Positions 22,340-32,599 of a DNA stretch of 64,000 nucleotides are shown piece by piece; positions within the stretch are counted from its first letter, which is position 1; each line of letters opens with the position of its first letter. The DNA lies in assembly GCA_963920705.1 (NCBI GenBank), contig OY987225.1, positions 12,356,829-12,420,828 on the forward strand, given 5' to 3'. This stretch comes from Odiellus spinosus (lineage: Eukaryota > Arthropoda > Arachnida > Opiliones > Phalangiidae). Made by a program: the position numbers and the translations under genes. The notes below the pieces were generated by a model. It was not told the DNA's origin and did no database searches. It saw nothing but the letters and a program-made list of their open reading frames with translations.

Positions 22340-22899
22340 AGAAAAATTATCTTGACCGCTTTCGGCGGAAGAAATAGATGAGAGCGAAAATTACTGGACA
22401 AAATTGGTCCAAGGGCAAGAATATCAGGAAGAAATAGAAAATCTGCGAAGAAAACATAAATTGCCCCAAGATTCGAAAATCGCTGAATTAAATCCTTTTA
22501 TCGATGATCAGGAGATATTGCGAGTGGGAGGGAGGCTACGTAACTCGGAGTTTTCTTTCGAAGAAAAACACTCCATTTTGTTGCCCAAACGAAATTATTA
22601 TTCAGACTTGCAAATAAAAAGAGCGCACATATTAACTCTCCACTCGGAATTAGCGGATTCGTTGACCCAATTAAGGGAACGATTCTGGATTGCAAAAGGT
22701 CGAGCGCAAATGAAGAAAATAATAAAAGACTGTCTAATTTGTAAAAAATGGAGATCTAAGCCAAAGACTGAGGAGACTGCCCCTTTGCCGAAAGATCGCG
22801 TAATTCAGGGTCAGGCCTTCGACGTCACCGGCATTGACTTTGCCGGTCCCCTCTATATCAAAGAAAAGAAAGAGAAGGTGAAATCATATTTAGCGTTAT
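22340..22899 (+). pseudogene. BEL integrase, N-terminal half
   Basis: Covers the ILRVGGRLRNSEFSFEEKH and HPILLP-like lead, the HHCC zinc finger (H...H with LRERFWIAKGR, then CLICKK) and the start of the catalytic core at DVTGIDFAGPLYIKE, whose Asp is the first DDE residue. It stops at KSYLAL where the Tc1/mariner-type element is inserted. Removing that element and one TA restores the reading AL-Y-TCATTRA. Confidence 0.85.
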
Positions 22900-23326
22900 A
22901 CAGGGTGTTTCTGAAAGGTCTGGAAAAAATGAAGGGGGTTTTTCGTGGGGTCAGACTGAGTGAAAAAGGTCTATGAACCTTTAGTCTCACGCGCTGCGTT
23001 GCGTAGTTATGAGCCCTTGAAAATAGTCTTCAAAAATACGAAAAACGACCGAAAGGTGTAGGTAAGATTGTGCCTTTGACCATTATTGTTTTCAATTTAA
23101 TTGTGCATAAGCTAATTATCGAGAGATAAGTGAAACAAGGTGTTTATTAACTAAAAAAAGTGTATCAACATGTTTAGGAGTGTGCAATCATTAACTTTGG
23201 TCAGAAGTACTTGAACTCAAAGTGTGGTTTATTACGTGTGAAAAGGGTGTTGAAAAGGGAATTTTACAAGAAACCATTATTAATTACCATAATTATCAAT
23301 TAGATAATAATCGGAATCAGAAGTAT

Positions 23327-23730
23327 TTACAAAAATTGTTCGAAATGCATTCCGTTAGCGTTGATACACACTTGAGCCCGTCTAATAAATGATTGTCTAA
23401 CTCGTTCGAAGATCCCTGGTGTGTTGCGTATGGTTTCACAGGCATCAATAATTCTTTGACGTAGATCTGCCACGTCACGATCTTCACTAACATGAACTAA
23501 GTCCTTAAGGTGGCCCCAAAGAAAGAAATCACAAGGGTTTAGGTCCGGAGATCTGGCTGGCCACGCAACCGTTCCGCCACGACCAATCCACCACAAAGGG
23601 AATGTTTCATTAAAGAAGGCCCTAACTAGGAGAGAAAAATGAGGTGGTGTACCGTCGTTCAATATGCCATCACGGGAAAAATTGGCCTCATCCGTAACTA
23701 AAAGGTTTTGGGGTAAGTTGATGTCTTGAT
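23327..23730 (-). pseudogene. Mariner-type transposase C-terminus, left half-copy
   Basis: Encodes NDGTPPHFSLLVRAFFNET and WPARSPDLNPCDFFLWGHLK, the second Asp and final Asp motifs of mariner-family transposases (DG-PPH and SPDLNP-D). It ends GMHFEQFL. Only about 120 residues, so the N-terminal DNA-binding part and the first catalytic Asp are missing. Confidence 0.85.
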
Positions 23731-23744
23731 GTTAACCAAACCAC

Positions 23745-24130
23745 TGACAAGACATCAACTTACCCCAAAACCTTTTAGTTACGGATGAGGCCAATTTTTC
23801 CCGTGATGGCATATTGAACGACGGTACACCACCTCATTTTTCTCTCCTAGTTAGGGCCTTCCTTAATGAAACATTCCCTTTGAGGTGGATTGGTCGTGGC
23901 GGAACGGTTGCGTGGCCAGCCATATCTCCGGACCTAAACCCTTGTAACTTCTTTCTTTGGGGCCACCTTAAGGACTTAGTTTATGTTAGTGAAGCGCGTA
24001 ACGTGGAAGATCTACGTCAAAGGATTATTGATGCCTGCGAAACCATACGCAACACACCAGGGATCTTCGAACGAGTTAGACAATCATTTATTAGACAGGC
24101 TCAAGTATGTATCAACGTTTTTTTAGTTAA
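23745..24130 (+). pseudogene. Mariner-type transposase C-terminus, inverted half-copy
   Basis: The mirror copy of the left half with about 8 residue changes (for example WPAISPDLNPCNFF, where the final catalytic Asp codon has become Asn). It runs into flank after VCINV because the last residues are deleted. Confidence 0.85.
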
Positions 24131-24379
24131 TAAACACCTTGTTTCACTTATCTCTCGATAATTAGCTTATGCACCATTAAATTGAAAAACAATAATGGTC
24201 AAAGGCACAACCTTACCTACACCTTTCGGTCGTTTTTCGTATTTTTGAGGACTATTTTCAAGGGCTCATAACTACGCAACGCAGCGCGTGAGACTAAAGG
24301 TTCATAAAACTTTTTCACTCAGTCTGACCCCACGAAAAACCCCCTTCATTTTTTCCAGACCTTTCAGAAACACCCTGTA

Positions 24380-24843
24380 TACTTGCGCAACTACCAGAGC
24401 TATTAACCTAGAATTAGTCTCCAGCCTATCAACCGAGAGTTTTCTGCTTTCTTTGAGAAGATTTGTATCTAGAAGAGGTGTTCCGTCCATTATATACACG
24501 GACAACGCGAAAACATTCAAGAAAGCCGAAAAGGAGTTGATAGCACTTTGGAAGAAAATAAACAAAGAGAGAGTGAAAGAAATTTTCGGAGAAAGAAAAA
24601 TTGAATGAAAATATATCGTGGAGCGTGCGACTTGGTACGGCGGATGGTGGGAGCGTTTAGTAGGCTCAGTCAAGGTCATACTAAGAAAAATTCTTGGAAA
24701 CGCCTTTTTAAACTTTGAAGAAATGGGAACCGTTTTAACCGAAGTGGAAGCAGCACTTAATTCTAGGCCCCTAACGTACGTCAATGACGAAGCGGGGGAG
24801 CCTTCCCCATTAACACCGGCGCATTTTCTGACAGGAAATCGCC
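24380..24843 (+). pseudogene. BEL integrase, C-terminal half
   Basis: Continues TCATTRAINLELVSSLST, the second Asp in IIYTDNAKTF, a stop at 24606-24608, then WYGGWWERLVGSVK with the Glu-bearing WER motif, and ALNSRPLTYVNDE, PLTPAHFLTGNRL. It is cut at the TA where IS630-like copy 2 begins; the residues following in frame belong to that transposon's end, not to BEL. Confidence 0.85.
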
Positions 24844-25063
24844 TATACTCAGTCCAACGAAAGATGAGCCCTGAGAATTTCGCCCAAATTGGGGTCGCCA
24901 CCATCGACCCCATAATTATTTATCAACTTGTTTTCTCATTTCGACGATTGTCCGCTTTATAGTCTGCTACTAAAACGATAGGGTTAATCGAGTTGAGCTG
25001 AAAATTGGGGGTTTGAGGAAGTCGGCTTTTTGCTATGTATATTTTGTACGTTTATGTGTTTTG

Positions 25064-25103
25064 CCCGATGTCATGTAGTTCGGTCAAAATTTAAATCTAA
25101 TAA

Positions 25104-25145
<42 letters not shown>
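25064..25145 (+). repeat. Short insertion with (ATT)n tail
   Basis: CCCGATGTCATGTAGTTCGG followed by AATTTAAATCTAATAAATTT and about 16 ATT units replaces about 12 bp of the transposon end seen at 3167. The simple tail suggests a 5'-truncated LINE or SINE; too short to classify. Confidence 0.5.
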
Positions 25146-25146
<1 letters not shown>

Positions 25147-25361
25147 GTATTTTCTATTATATACGTCAGGGTGTCTATGACTAAAGCTCGAGTAGTCGTT
25201 TAGACGTATATTTTAACCGTCACACATGTATTAGGCCTACCACTATGTTGTATACGTGAAAAGGCAAAAATATTACCTCAATAGTATTGTACATATGAGA
25301 ATTGTTTTTATTAAATATGATATACCAAATATTATAATGAAATAACTTGTTTAAGAAAGTC

Positions 25362-27005
25362 TTATATACTTATGTCAGTGTCTTCGCCGTCGTCTTGCAA
25401 GACTTGCATGTTGATGATAAGGGGTTCGATGGCTTTCTCTATTACCGGGTCTTTCTCCCAGTACTCTTCAAGTATCTTCTCCACGTGTTTAATTGCTTTA
25501 AGCCAATGATCAGGTCGGACTGCGTCAATGGCCTTGAGTGTCAGATCTTTTACGGTGGAGAGTTTAAACCAAAAGTTTTCCTTAGCCACGTAGCCTTTTA
25601 CCTGTCCCCATATTAACTCGATTGGGTTAAACTGACAATGGTAAGGCGGGATTCGTACCACTTCATGGCCCATACTTCTAGCAAGCTCATCAATTTCGTA
25701 GCGTATGGTTCTTGATTTGTACAGTTTTATAATCTCGTAGAGTTCAGCTTTCAATAGAGTCTTCTCGAAGTGAATTCCATCGTCTTCAAGCCACTTCTGC
25801 ATATCTGCTTTACGAGTAGCGGTGGTAGGAGCTTTATCCACAATAACGGAGTGATACGATGCGTTGTCCATAAAGATCGTTGCGTGGTGGTCAAGGTTTG
25901 GAAGTAGTTGCGTCTTGAATCATTCTTTGAAACATTTCGCGTTCATGTCATCATGGTAGTCAGCAAGTCCCGATTTTGAGAGGAAAAGCAATAAACCATT
26001 TTGAACGAACCCTTTTGACGTACCAACATGAAGAATAATGAGTCTCCTTCCTTTAACAGATGGGACTTTCGGACCAGCTACGTCATCTGCTTGCCAGCAT
26101 TTCGATACGGAGTGGTGTTCGTTCACCCATGTCTCGTCCAAAAATACAGCGTTATCCTTCAGGTCTATAGTTCTTACTTTTTTAAGAAATTTTCAGCGAA
26201 GGGCCACAACATCGTTTCTTTCCGTAAGGTGCTTACCATTGTCAGAATCATATCGCAGTGATTCTCGGCTTCCGTTAAAAAGGACGTCATTGGTTACTTT
26301 ATCAACTTGACTAAAGGCTGCCTCACACTGGGCAGATTTTCATGTCAGCATCAGTTGCCATGGTGGATTTCAAATTTCACTTCAGCAACGAGATATCGCG
26401 CATTGCAATGACAAAACCGATGTTGTCATCGGCGTTCCGTGGCTGAAGTGAAAAACCCGTTCTCAAGAGAGTTGAAATCATCTCAACTTTTTGAAGCTCA
26501 TCCCGGTTTCAAACGTTATGGTCACGCGTACGTCACATCTACGTTTTAGAATCATCCAATAGGAAGGCAGGAAATATGGGGTGGGATTTTAGTGATGAAT
26601 TACTGAGAAATTTGTTATTTTTAAAACATGCTTTATAAGACCTACACCGTTCCACGAAGGGATTTAAGTTATATCTAGCTCTATGGCATAAAACGATATA
26701 ATGAAGCTAATAAGGGAAAATGAAGGTTACGGTGCGGTGATTTTCAGCAGCTCGATTCTGATGAGAAATTGATCGAAAAAATTAAGGAAAGGCCATTCTT
26801 AATTAGAGGTCGAGGTTTGAACAAGGTTATCCACAAATATTTGGTTAATCAGTTAATCATAAAAAATAATCGGTAATTATTCGCGATTTCATTGCATTTA
26901 TCATAGACTCCCGTGAATAATTTCAAAATATGAATAAAGAAAAAACAAACAGAAACTTTCTTATCCAAACCCCAACCTCTATTCTTAATTGATCCAAGCA
27001 ACAAC

Positions 27006-27036
<31 letters not shown>

Positions 27037-27623
27037 AAAATAAAAAATTCTCAGAAAAACTATCGAAATGTAAACCAAAATGCGCGCGCACAGCGGCAGC
27101 GGTTGTTGGGAAAGGTGGACAGTGTGGGATACCCGAATTTCCTGAGTTGAGGCTGACTCCAGCTTAAAGGAGAGGTCGACTCGGAAAACCAGTTTCCGAG
27201 TTTATCTCAAGCTGAGACCGAGCTCAATTCCAAAAAAAAAAGGACAGTTTGCGTTAGCCTTAAGAGCTTCCAGCAATTTACTTAACGTCGGCAACTCGTT
27301 TTCGAAGTAGAATTGGTGAATTCGTCTTCTAATGGCCTCGCACTGAAAATTGTCTAAATCCGTAACCTTCGAAGGATGAATCCTTGTTTTCCCAGGACTT
27401 TTGACTACCTCCGAATAGTCTTTACCCTGCTCTTTAGCGTCTTGAGATTCCTTTTTCATTCGTTTAATACACCCGTCGCGTCTGCCGTTCGTTCTCGAAC
27501 TTGTTCAACAGGATGTAACAAACGATTCTCAGTTCGCTCTCTTTCAAAGTAATTGGTCACATTGGCAACTATAAGCCGTCCCTGCCGGCCAATAGTACAA
27601 CCATGTTCTTTTACCCTACCCAT
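25362..27623 (-). pseudogene. IS630-like DDE transposase, copy 2 (interrupted)
   Basis: Start ATG 27623 (MGRVKEHGCTIGRQGR), stop TAA 25362-25364. The order matches copy 1: N-terminal HTH region, LDETWVNEHHS with the first Asp, LMDNASYHS, and NPIELIWGQVKGYVA with the third acidic residue. The C-terminal 169 residues are open. It is broken by the Harbinger-type insertion, a roughly 30-bp deletion near 26235, and frame slips near 25915 and 26195. It retains the DETW codon that is a stop in copy 1, so copy 2 preserves the ancestral sequence better there. Confidence 0.85.
26315..27260. mobile_element. PIF/Harbinger-type non-autonomous element
   Basis: Flanked by the 3-bp target duplication TAA (26312-26314, 27261-27263) and by imperfect inverted ends, AGGCTGCCTCACACTGGGC and the complement of AGGCTAACGCAAACTGTCC. 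Removing it rejoins the transposase sequence exactly. A + strand stretch at about 26757-26880 reads DEKLIEKIKERPFLIRG, the start of a MADF/Myb-like domain as found in the second protein of Harbinger elements. It contains a poly-A run of about 33 (27001-27034). Confidence 0.75.
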
Positions 27624-28410
27624 ATTTGAATAACTATTTTACCGTAACCAAGTCAAAGAATACCGTAATGTAAAGACGTAAGCTTATGTATTTAAGGTTA
27701 TTTTTTAATGAAATCTACCATTAATTTCCTTTTTTTGTTACGATAAACCGGAATGATGAGAAACGAAATGGCATAATAAGCAATTAATCTTAAAAAAGAG
27801 GCTTCTAACATGTAGTTGTCATTTGATATGGGTTCCTGCGTCATTATGTAATATATAGGGGTACCAACGTGGCATATTATGGAAGCAAAGGTCACTGAAA
27901 CGTTTTAACGTTTCAGTAACCTTTGTTTAATCTTTTTTGTTAATTTAGGCCATTTCGTCTCTCTTCATTCCGCTTATCGTAACAAAAAAAGTCAATTTTT
28001 ATTATAGACGACTAATCGAGCTTTAGCCATAGACACCCTGACGTATACAATAGAAAATACTCAATAGTAATGCAAATCACATAAACGTACAAAATATACA
28101 TTGCAAAAAGCCGACTTCCTCAAACCCCGAATTTTCAGCTCAAACTCGATTAACACTATCGTTTTAGTAGCAGACTATAAAGCGGACAATCGTCTACATG
28201 AGAAAACAAGTTGATAAATAATTATGGGGTCGATGGTGGCGACCCCAATTTGGGCGAAATTCTCAGGGCTCATCTTTCGTTGGACGGAGTATAGGTCCAT
28301 ACAATGGGAAATAAAGAATGCAATATAAAATTTAAATTAGTTTATTTCGCCTAAGTAATTTAGGGGGAAATTATGATATTCCGAACCCCTAAATAATACT
28401 GGCTATGCTT

Positions 28411-29312
28411 AGGACCTAGGGAGTTCAGAGAAAATTTAAAAAGAATCTACGACAATCAGAAATGGGAGAAAAACCTCATTGAAACTTTCAAATCTCCGTG
28501 TTAGAATTCCATAGGTTGGGTTAGAAACTCTTGGATTTTAATATTTAAATTTGAAAATTTTAAATACTTTTTACTAAACTTCTGCTTGTCGTCGATTTTT
28601 TTAAGTATTTTGTCGGAGCACTCCTGGTCCTAATTAGTCCATAACCGGGTTAAAGTCCCAAAGAGTGGGGTTAGGTTAGGTTGGGTTGGGCCAGGTTAGG
28701 AACTCTTGGATTTTAATATGGAAATTTGATAATTTCAAAAACGTTTTACTAAGTTTCTGCTGGTACTAGATTTTTTTAACTATTTTTCTGGTCATATTTA
28801 GTCCATAACCGTGTTAAAATCCCATAGGTTTGGTTAGGTTGTGTTAGGAAACCTTAGATTTTAAGGTGGAAATTTGAGAATTTTAAATACAAAATTTTTT
28901 CTTGTCGTAGATTTTTTAAATATTTTTCTGAGCTCTCCTGGCTCAAATTAATCCATAACCGTGTGAAAATCCCATAAGATGGGTTGAATTGGATAAGATT
29001 GGGTTAGGTTGGATTATGTCAGGATCGCTTGGATTTTAATATGGAAATTTCAAATACGTTTTACTAATTTCTTCCGGTCGTAATTTTTTTAAATATTTTT
29101 AAATATAAAAATCATCAGAAATTGGGTAAAACGTATTTGAAATTTTCAAAATCTCCATATTAAAATACAAGAGTTCCTAACCCAACCCAACCCAACCTAA
29201 ACCAACCTATGGGATTTTAACACGGAGATTTGAAAGTTTCAATTAAGTTTTTCTCCCATTTCTGATGGTCGTAGATTCTTTTAAGTTTTTTTTTCTGAAC
29301 TCCCCAGGTCCT
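28411..29312. mobile_element. Foldback element with internal tandem repeats
   Basis: About 110-bp inverted ends starting AGGACCTAGGGAGTTCAGA (28411) and ending in the complement (29312). The interior repeats a unit of about 180 bp three to four times, each with GGTTAGGTT-like words, a TTGGATTTTAATATGGAAATT motif and a (T)n-AACTATTTTTCTG stretch. No coding. Target duplication not evident. Confidence 0.7.
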
Positions 29313-29315
29313 ATT

Positions 29316-29590
29316 AAGGGTTTACCCTCATTTGACCCAATTTCATCTCCAATCTTATTTCACATAATTCCCATTTCGCCCAGTCCTATTTCGCCAAATT
29401 CCCATTTGCCCCAGTTCTATTTCGCCCAATCCCATATAACTCAATTCCCAATTTAGCTCAAGTCCCATTTGGACCAATCCAATTTCGCCTACTATCCATT
29501 TCCCCTAATTCCCATCTGGCCAAATCACATTTCGATTAATTCCAATTTTGCCCAATTCTTATTTCGCCCAATCCACTTCCAAGGTAAATG
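29316..29590 (+). repeat. Minisatellite of about 19-bp units
   Basis: About 14 degenerate units of CCCATTTCGCCCAATTC type directly next to the foldback element's right end. Confidence 0.8.
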
Positions 29591-29739
29591 CCTAGCTTCG
29601 CGAACAATTTCATCTTGATCGGTTCCTTCGGCACGTTTAATCATTTATGCACCCACTTTTTGATGTATCTAAAGAACCATTTAATTTATTAATTTTGATA
29701 ACCTAACCAAACCCAATCCAACCAACCAACCAAACCTAC

Positions 29740-30470
29740 CCTAATCGCCGATTTGTTCTTAACTTTGCCAAATTCAGAAACTATCATTTCACCATCACTT
29801 GGAACAAAAACAAATTCCTTTATGGTAAGAATAGTAACTTTCTCTGTATGAAGCCTCATCATGTTCGAAAAGCTGTTATCTCCAAATGCCAAATCTAATT
29901 TTGTACCGTAATTAGCTGATTTTTCCCCATTAAGACCAGACAAAAGCCGAAATCCATTATCATCAAAAAAATTCAATAGTTTGTTAACTTCATTAGATAT
30001 GTCTAAATGATTAACGTTGAAATCTTCGACAACAACAGTTGGAATTTCTTCTTCGTAAAAATCAGCTATACATTTACCTATTCCCTATATAAGGTCCCTA
30101 ATATTACAAGTTGGTGAGCTGTAAATAGTTAAAATAGAGAGTCTTTGTTCCGCTATACAACCATCCATCCACAAACATTCAATATGAGAACTAGGAGGTG
30201 GTTCGGCTACGTAGCTACGAACACGGGTATTAGTTACATTTTGTTTTACGTAGACAGAGACGCCGAAAGGTTTTCGTCGAGCGCCACAAGGCAGATAAGT
30301 CCCATTTAGCTTAGAGAATCCAGAAATACAAAAATTGACAGTTTGTTTAGCCCAGGTTTCAACTAGCAATATAATATCAGATTCCATTACTTTGAGATCG
30401 GAACACACATCTTGTAAGTGACAGTTTAAAGATTGGACGTTATGCGCGTAAATAGCTATTTTTTTTTACT
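29740..30470 (-). pseudogene. Helentron endonuclease domain (EEP)
   Basis: Reads YAHNVQSLNCHLQDV, IILLVETWAKQTVNFCISGF (with the Glu of the ET motif), then RLSILTIYSSP. A stop near 30085 precedes VEDFNVNHLD (family GDFN, Gly changed to Glu), and GEKSANYGTKLDLAFGDN, the GT-x-LD motif near the end. It is joined to the helicase through a poly-A run (minus strand) that shifts the frame. EEP domains nick DNA; here it would act in replicative transposition, but the copy is broken. Confidence 0.8.
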
Positions 30471-30474
30471 CATA

Positions 30475-31888
30475 TCTGGTGAACTCAAAGTACACTCCAT
30501 TCGAAGACGTTCCATTTCCTTGTGAACAACATCTTGGTTTTTGGCCACAGGATTAGGAGCTTTGAATCTTCCCATAATGAATAGGCCATCGAGCTTTTGG
30601 CTCTAATACAAGCTACGTATAATTGTGAACGTTTCATTGTTTGCTTTTGGTTAAGATGAACTACCACTTCATTGTAAGTGTCACCTTGACTTTTATGTAC
30701 GGTTATAGCTTCTGCCACAACCAGGGAGTACTGTTTTCTCGATACATATATATTTTTCTTCCAGAGCGCCTAGTGAAGGTTCTCACAATTTTTTCAATAG
30801 GGGTCCATGCTTTAATAATATTGTGGACTGTTATTTACCCTTTAAATTTGGTTCTAGTATCTTTCCCGGTTTTTTCATCGTCAAACTCTATCCATACTCT
30901 AACATGAACTAGTTCTTCGTTTTCATTTACACCAGACCATCTGAGGTATTTATGTTGTTAGTCACCATGTACCTGATACCAGTCGTTAATGTTAAATTTC
31001 TGGGCAGCCCACTGGTAATTTGGGTTTTTAGCTGTTTCGCCTGTTCAATTATTCTAGCTTTAATTTCGTTGCTCACGTCACCAGTTGCAGAATCAAAGGC
31101 GACTGAAGTAATTTTTCCCCATTAATTGAAGATAGATTTGCTGCGTTAAAACAGTGAACTTCTTGATTTGTTGCAAATAAAGGAAGAGCTTGTGCAGGTA
31201 TTAATCTTGATTCTGAATTTTCTCGATTTTTGAACAAACTAATATCATCAGATGTCATCTCTCCCTTAGCCATTCGGTTTAAAGCTGTAGCAAAAACTTT
31301 GTCATCTTTCTATCGCATGATTTCATCAGGTTCAAAGAGCTTGAACTCTTCCCACAGAGGGTTTCTGATGAGAGGGGCGTATGGGTTATGTCTTTCTTTG
31401 AGAGGCATGAAAGTATAATTATCTCCAACAGGGGTAGTTGGTAATAATCTCCCACTAAAATAACAGAGAATCCTCCAAAAGATTTTTAGATCCAAGTATT
31501 TCTTGCGCACTGGTGTTAACAGAGTTAAAAATTTTAGCCACAGCCATTGATATTTCATCTATTTTTAGTAAATCTAAACCCAAAAGGGAGCATCTCTTTC
31601 TGTTTAATGTTTCATTCTCTAAAGGTCCCATGATGCCAGAATACTGATTGGCTGGTAAATTAAAAGCCGAGTGCAAGGTAAAACCAAGAATATTATAAGC
31701 AGCTTTTCCAGTAAATGCAGTTCTTAGAACGGTACCCTAGAAGGATCAACCCCTGGTTTGCTATTTTCATGCCTAGTAACCGCTTCAAAAATGCCTTTAA
31801 TCAAGACTTTTTCCAACCCCAGCTCCTACACATATCAGTATTCTTAAGGTTCTTCTTGGCACGTTTTGAAATAATGCAAAACATAATA
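30475..31888 (-). pseudogene. Helentron Pif1-type helicase
   Basis: Begins right after the junction with LHYFKTCQEEP, then Walker A GAGVGKS (about 31812-31832), LRTAFTGKAAYNI after a one-base loss, THSAFNLPANQYSGIMGPL, Walker B region LLKIDEISM, RHNPYAPLIRNPLWEEF, FATNQEVHCFNAANL, and the final EAITVHKSQGDTYNEVVVHL and RSQLYVACIRAKSS motifs. At least four frameshifts or stops. The helicase unwinds DNA during rolling-circle transposition. Confidence 0.85.
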
Positions 31889-32270
31889 AACAAGTTGGGA
31901 AACCAAAATATTACCTCCCCGACGCCGACGTTAACTTAATCTAACCTAACCCTACCTTAAATAAAAGATGAAAAGAAATGTAATGTATTGAAAGAGTAGA
32001 AGTAACAGGGTGCTTTTGATTCACACTTTTCAATTTCCCATCTACGTTACGGAGTAAAGTATTTTCCCTTAACCTTTAGGAATCAGAATCCAAAAGAGTG
32101 TCCTGCGTTACCCATAATTATATGCGGCAGGTCGTAGTATTCTTAATTAGACACACCAAATGAATTGTTTATTTTTAAAGTAAATATGTAAAATACAAAT
32201 TCTTGTAATATAAATTAACACATCAGTATTGGCTGTACTGTGTCATTATCTATGATAATCCACACGAATG
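31889..32270 (-). repeat. Dispersed repeat family B, copy 3 (reverse, partial)
   Basis: Matches 2040-2472 in reverse complement, with one copy of the 62-bp unit. Its terminus AACAAGTTGGGAAACC meets the Helentron helicase at 31889, the third independent flank that fixes the family B end. Confidence 0.75.
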
Positions 32271-32442
32271 ATTCAGTCAGTGTAATCGAAGTTATTATAT
32301 TATATATATAGTTTTTCTACGGCATTAAGGATTCAATAACCGGATCATAATCAAGACTGTGAGTGGTAATTAACAATAATGCAAAGAAGTTTTTTAAATC
32401 TTTTAATATCAGCTCCGATTATATAGTAGAAGTAATAAAAAG

Positions 32443-32590
32443 TCAATCGAAACAAGATTGATCCGTATATCGAAGATCCGCGATTAGTCTGGGACTAATA
32501 TTGACTTCTATGAATAATCCGATTTCCTTTTTGCTTTCGTCATCAAGAACCGGAGTTCGCGACCAAATGGCAAAGTTGTCTGCTAGGTAG
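32443..32590 (-). CDS. Possible terminal exon of an unidentified gene
   Basis: On the minus strand a pyrimidine-rich acceptor (TTTTCTTACCTACCTAG) is followed by an open frame of about 47 codons, ADNFAIWSRTPVLDDESKK, then IGLFIEVNISPRLIADLRY and TDQSCFD, ending in TGA near 32448-32450. Composition and splice signal look like a real last exon, and there is no relation to the neighbouring transposons. I do not recognise the protein. No upstream exon was found in the window, so it may be a stranded fragment. Confidence 0.35.
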
Positions 32591-32599
32591 GTAAGAAAA

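Larger units (their letters stand above)
22902..24377. mobile_element. Foldback Tc1/mariner-type element
   Basis: Both ends are CAGGGTGTTTCTGAAAGGTC inverted repeats flanked by TA (22900-22901, 24378-24379). The inverted similarity does not stop at the TIR: nearly the whole element is two facing half-copies, each with the 3' part of a transposase gene, joined near 23737. The left half is longer; the right half lacks about 180 bp after its transposase end. No complete transposase exists in the element. Confidence 0.85.
8134..24843 (+). mobile_element. BEL/Pao LTR retrotransposon (5'-truncated LTR, multiply interrupted)
   Basis: Collinear BEL/Pao parts on the + strand: LTR remnant (8134-8282), tRNA-Phe-type PBS, gag, a DSGNQ protease, RT with YVDD, RNase H, and a BEL-type integrase. 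Insertions: Ty3/gypsy at 9209, a foldback transposon at 16587, a Tc1/mariner-type element at 22902. The 3' end of integrase and the 3' LTR are lost where the second IS630-like copy begins (24846). With the insertions removed the element would be about 5.6 kb, a normal size for a truncated BEL. Several stops and frameshifts show it is dead. Confidence 0.85.
24844..28293 (-). mobile_element. IS630/Tc1-like DNA transposon, copy 2
   Basis: The ends at 24846 and 28291 are the same about 285-bp TIRs as copy 1, flanked by TA (24844-24845, 28292-28293). It holds the minus-strand transposase, a short ATT-tailed insertion in the left end (25064-25145) and a 946-bp Harbinger-type insertion (26315-27260). 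Apart from these it is collinear with copy 1 and helps define the family. Confidence 0.85.
29689..31888 (-). mobile_element. Helentron (Helitron-like) remnant, 5'-truncated
   Basis: The minus strand encodes a Pif1-type helicase followed by an apurinic-like (EEP) endonuclease. In animals this order is characteristic of Helentrons (Helitron2), not canonical Helitrons. The Rep nuclease part is missing because a family B element abuts at 31889. Neither a 3' terminus nor a hairpin was clearly seen. Confidence 0.8.

Noticed and set aside
24882..24962. Integrase frame running on past 24846
   Set aside because: From 24846 the bases are the IS630-like terminal repeat, which is found at three other places without integrase; the reading is fortuitous.
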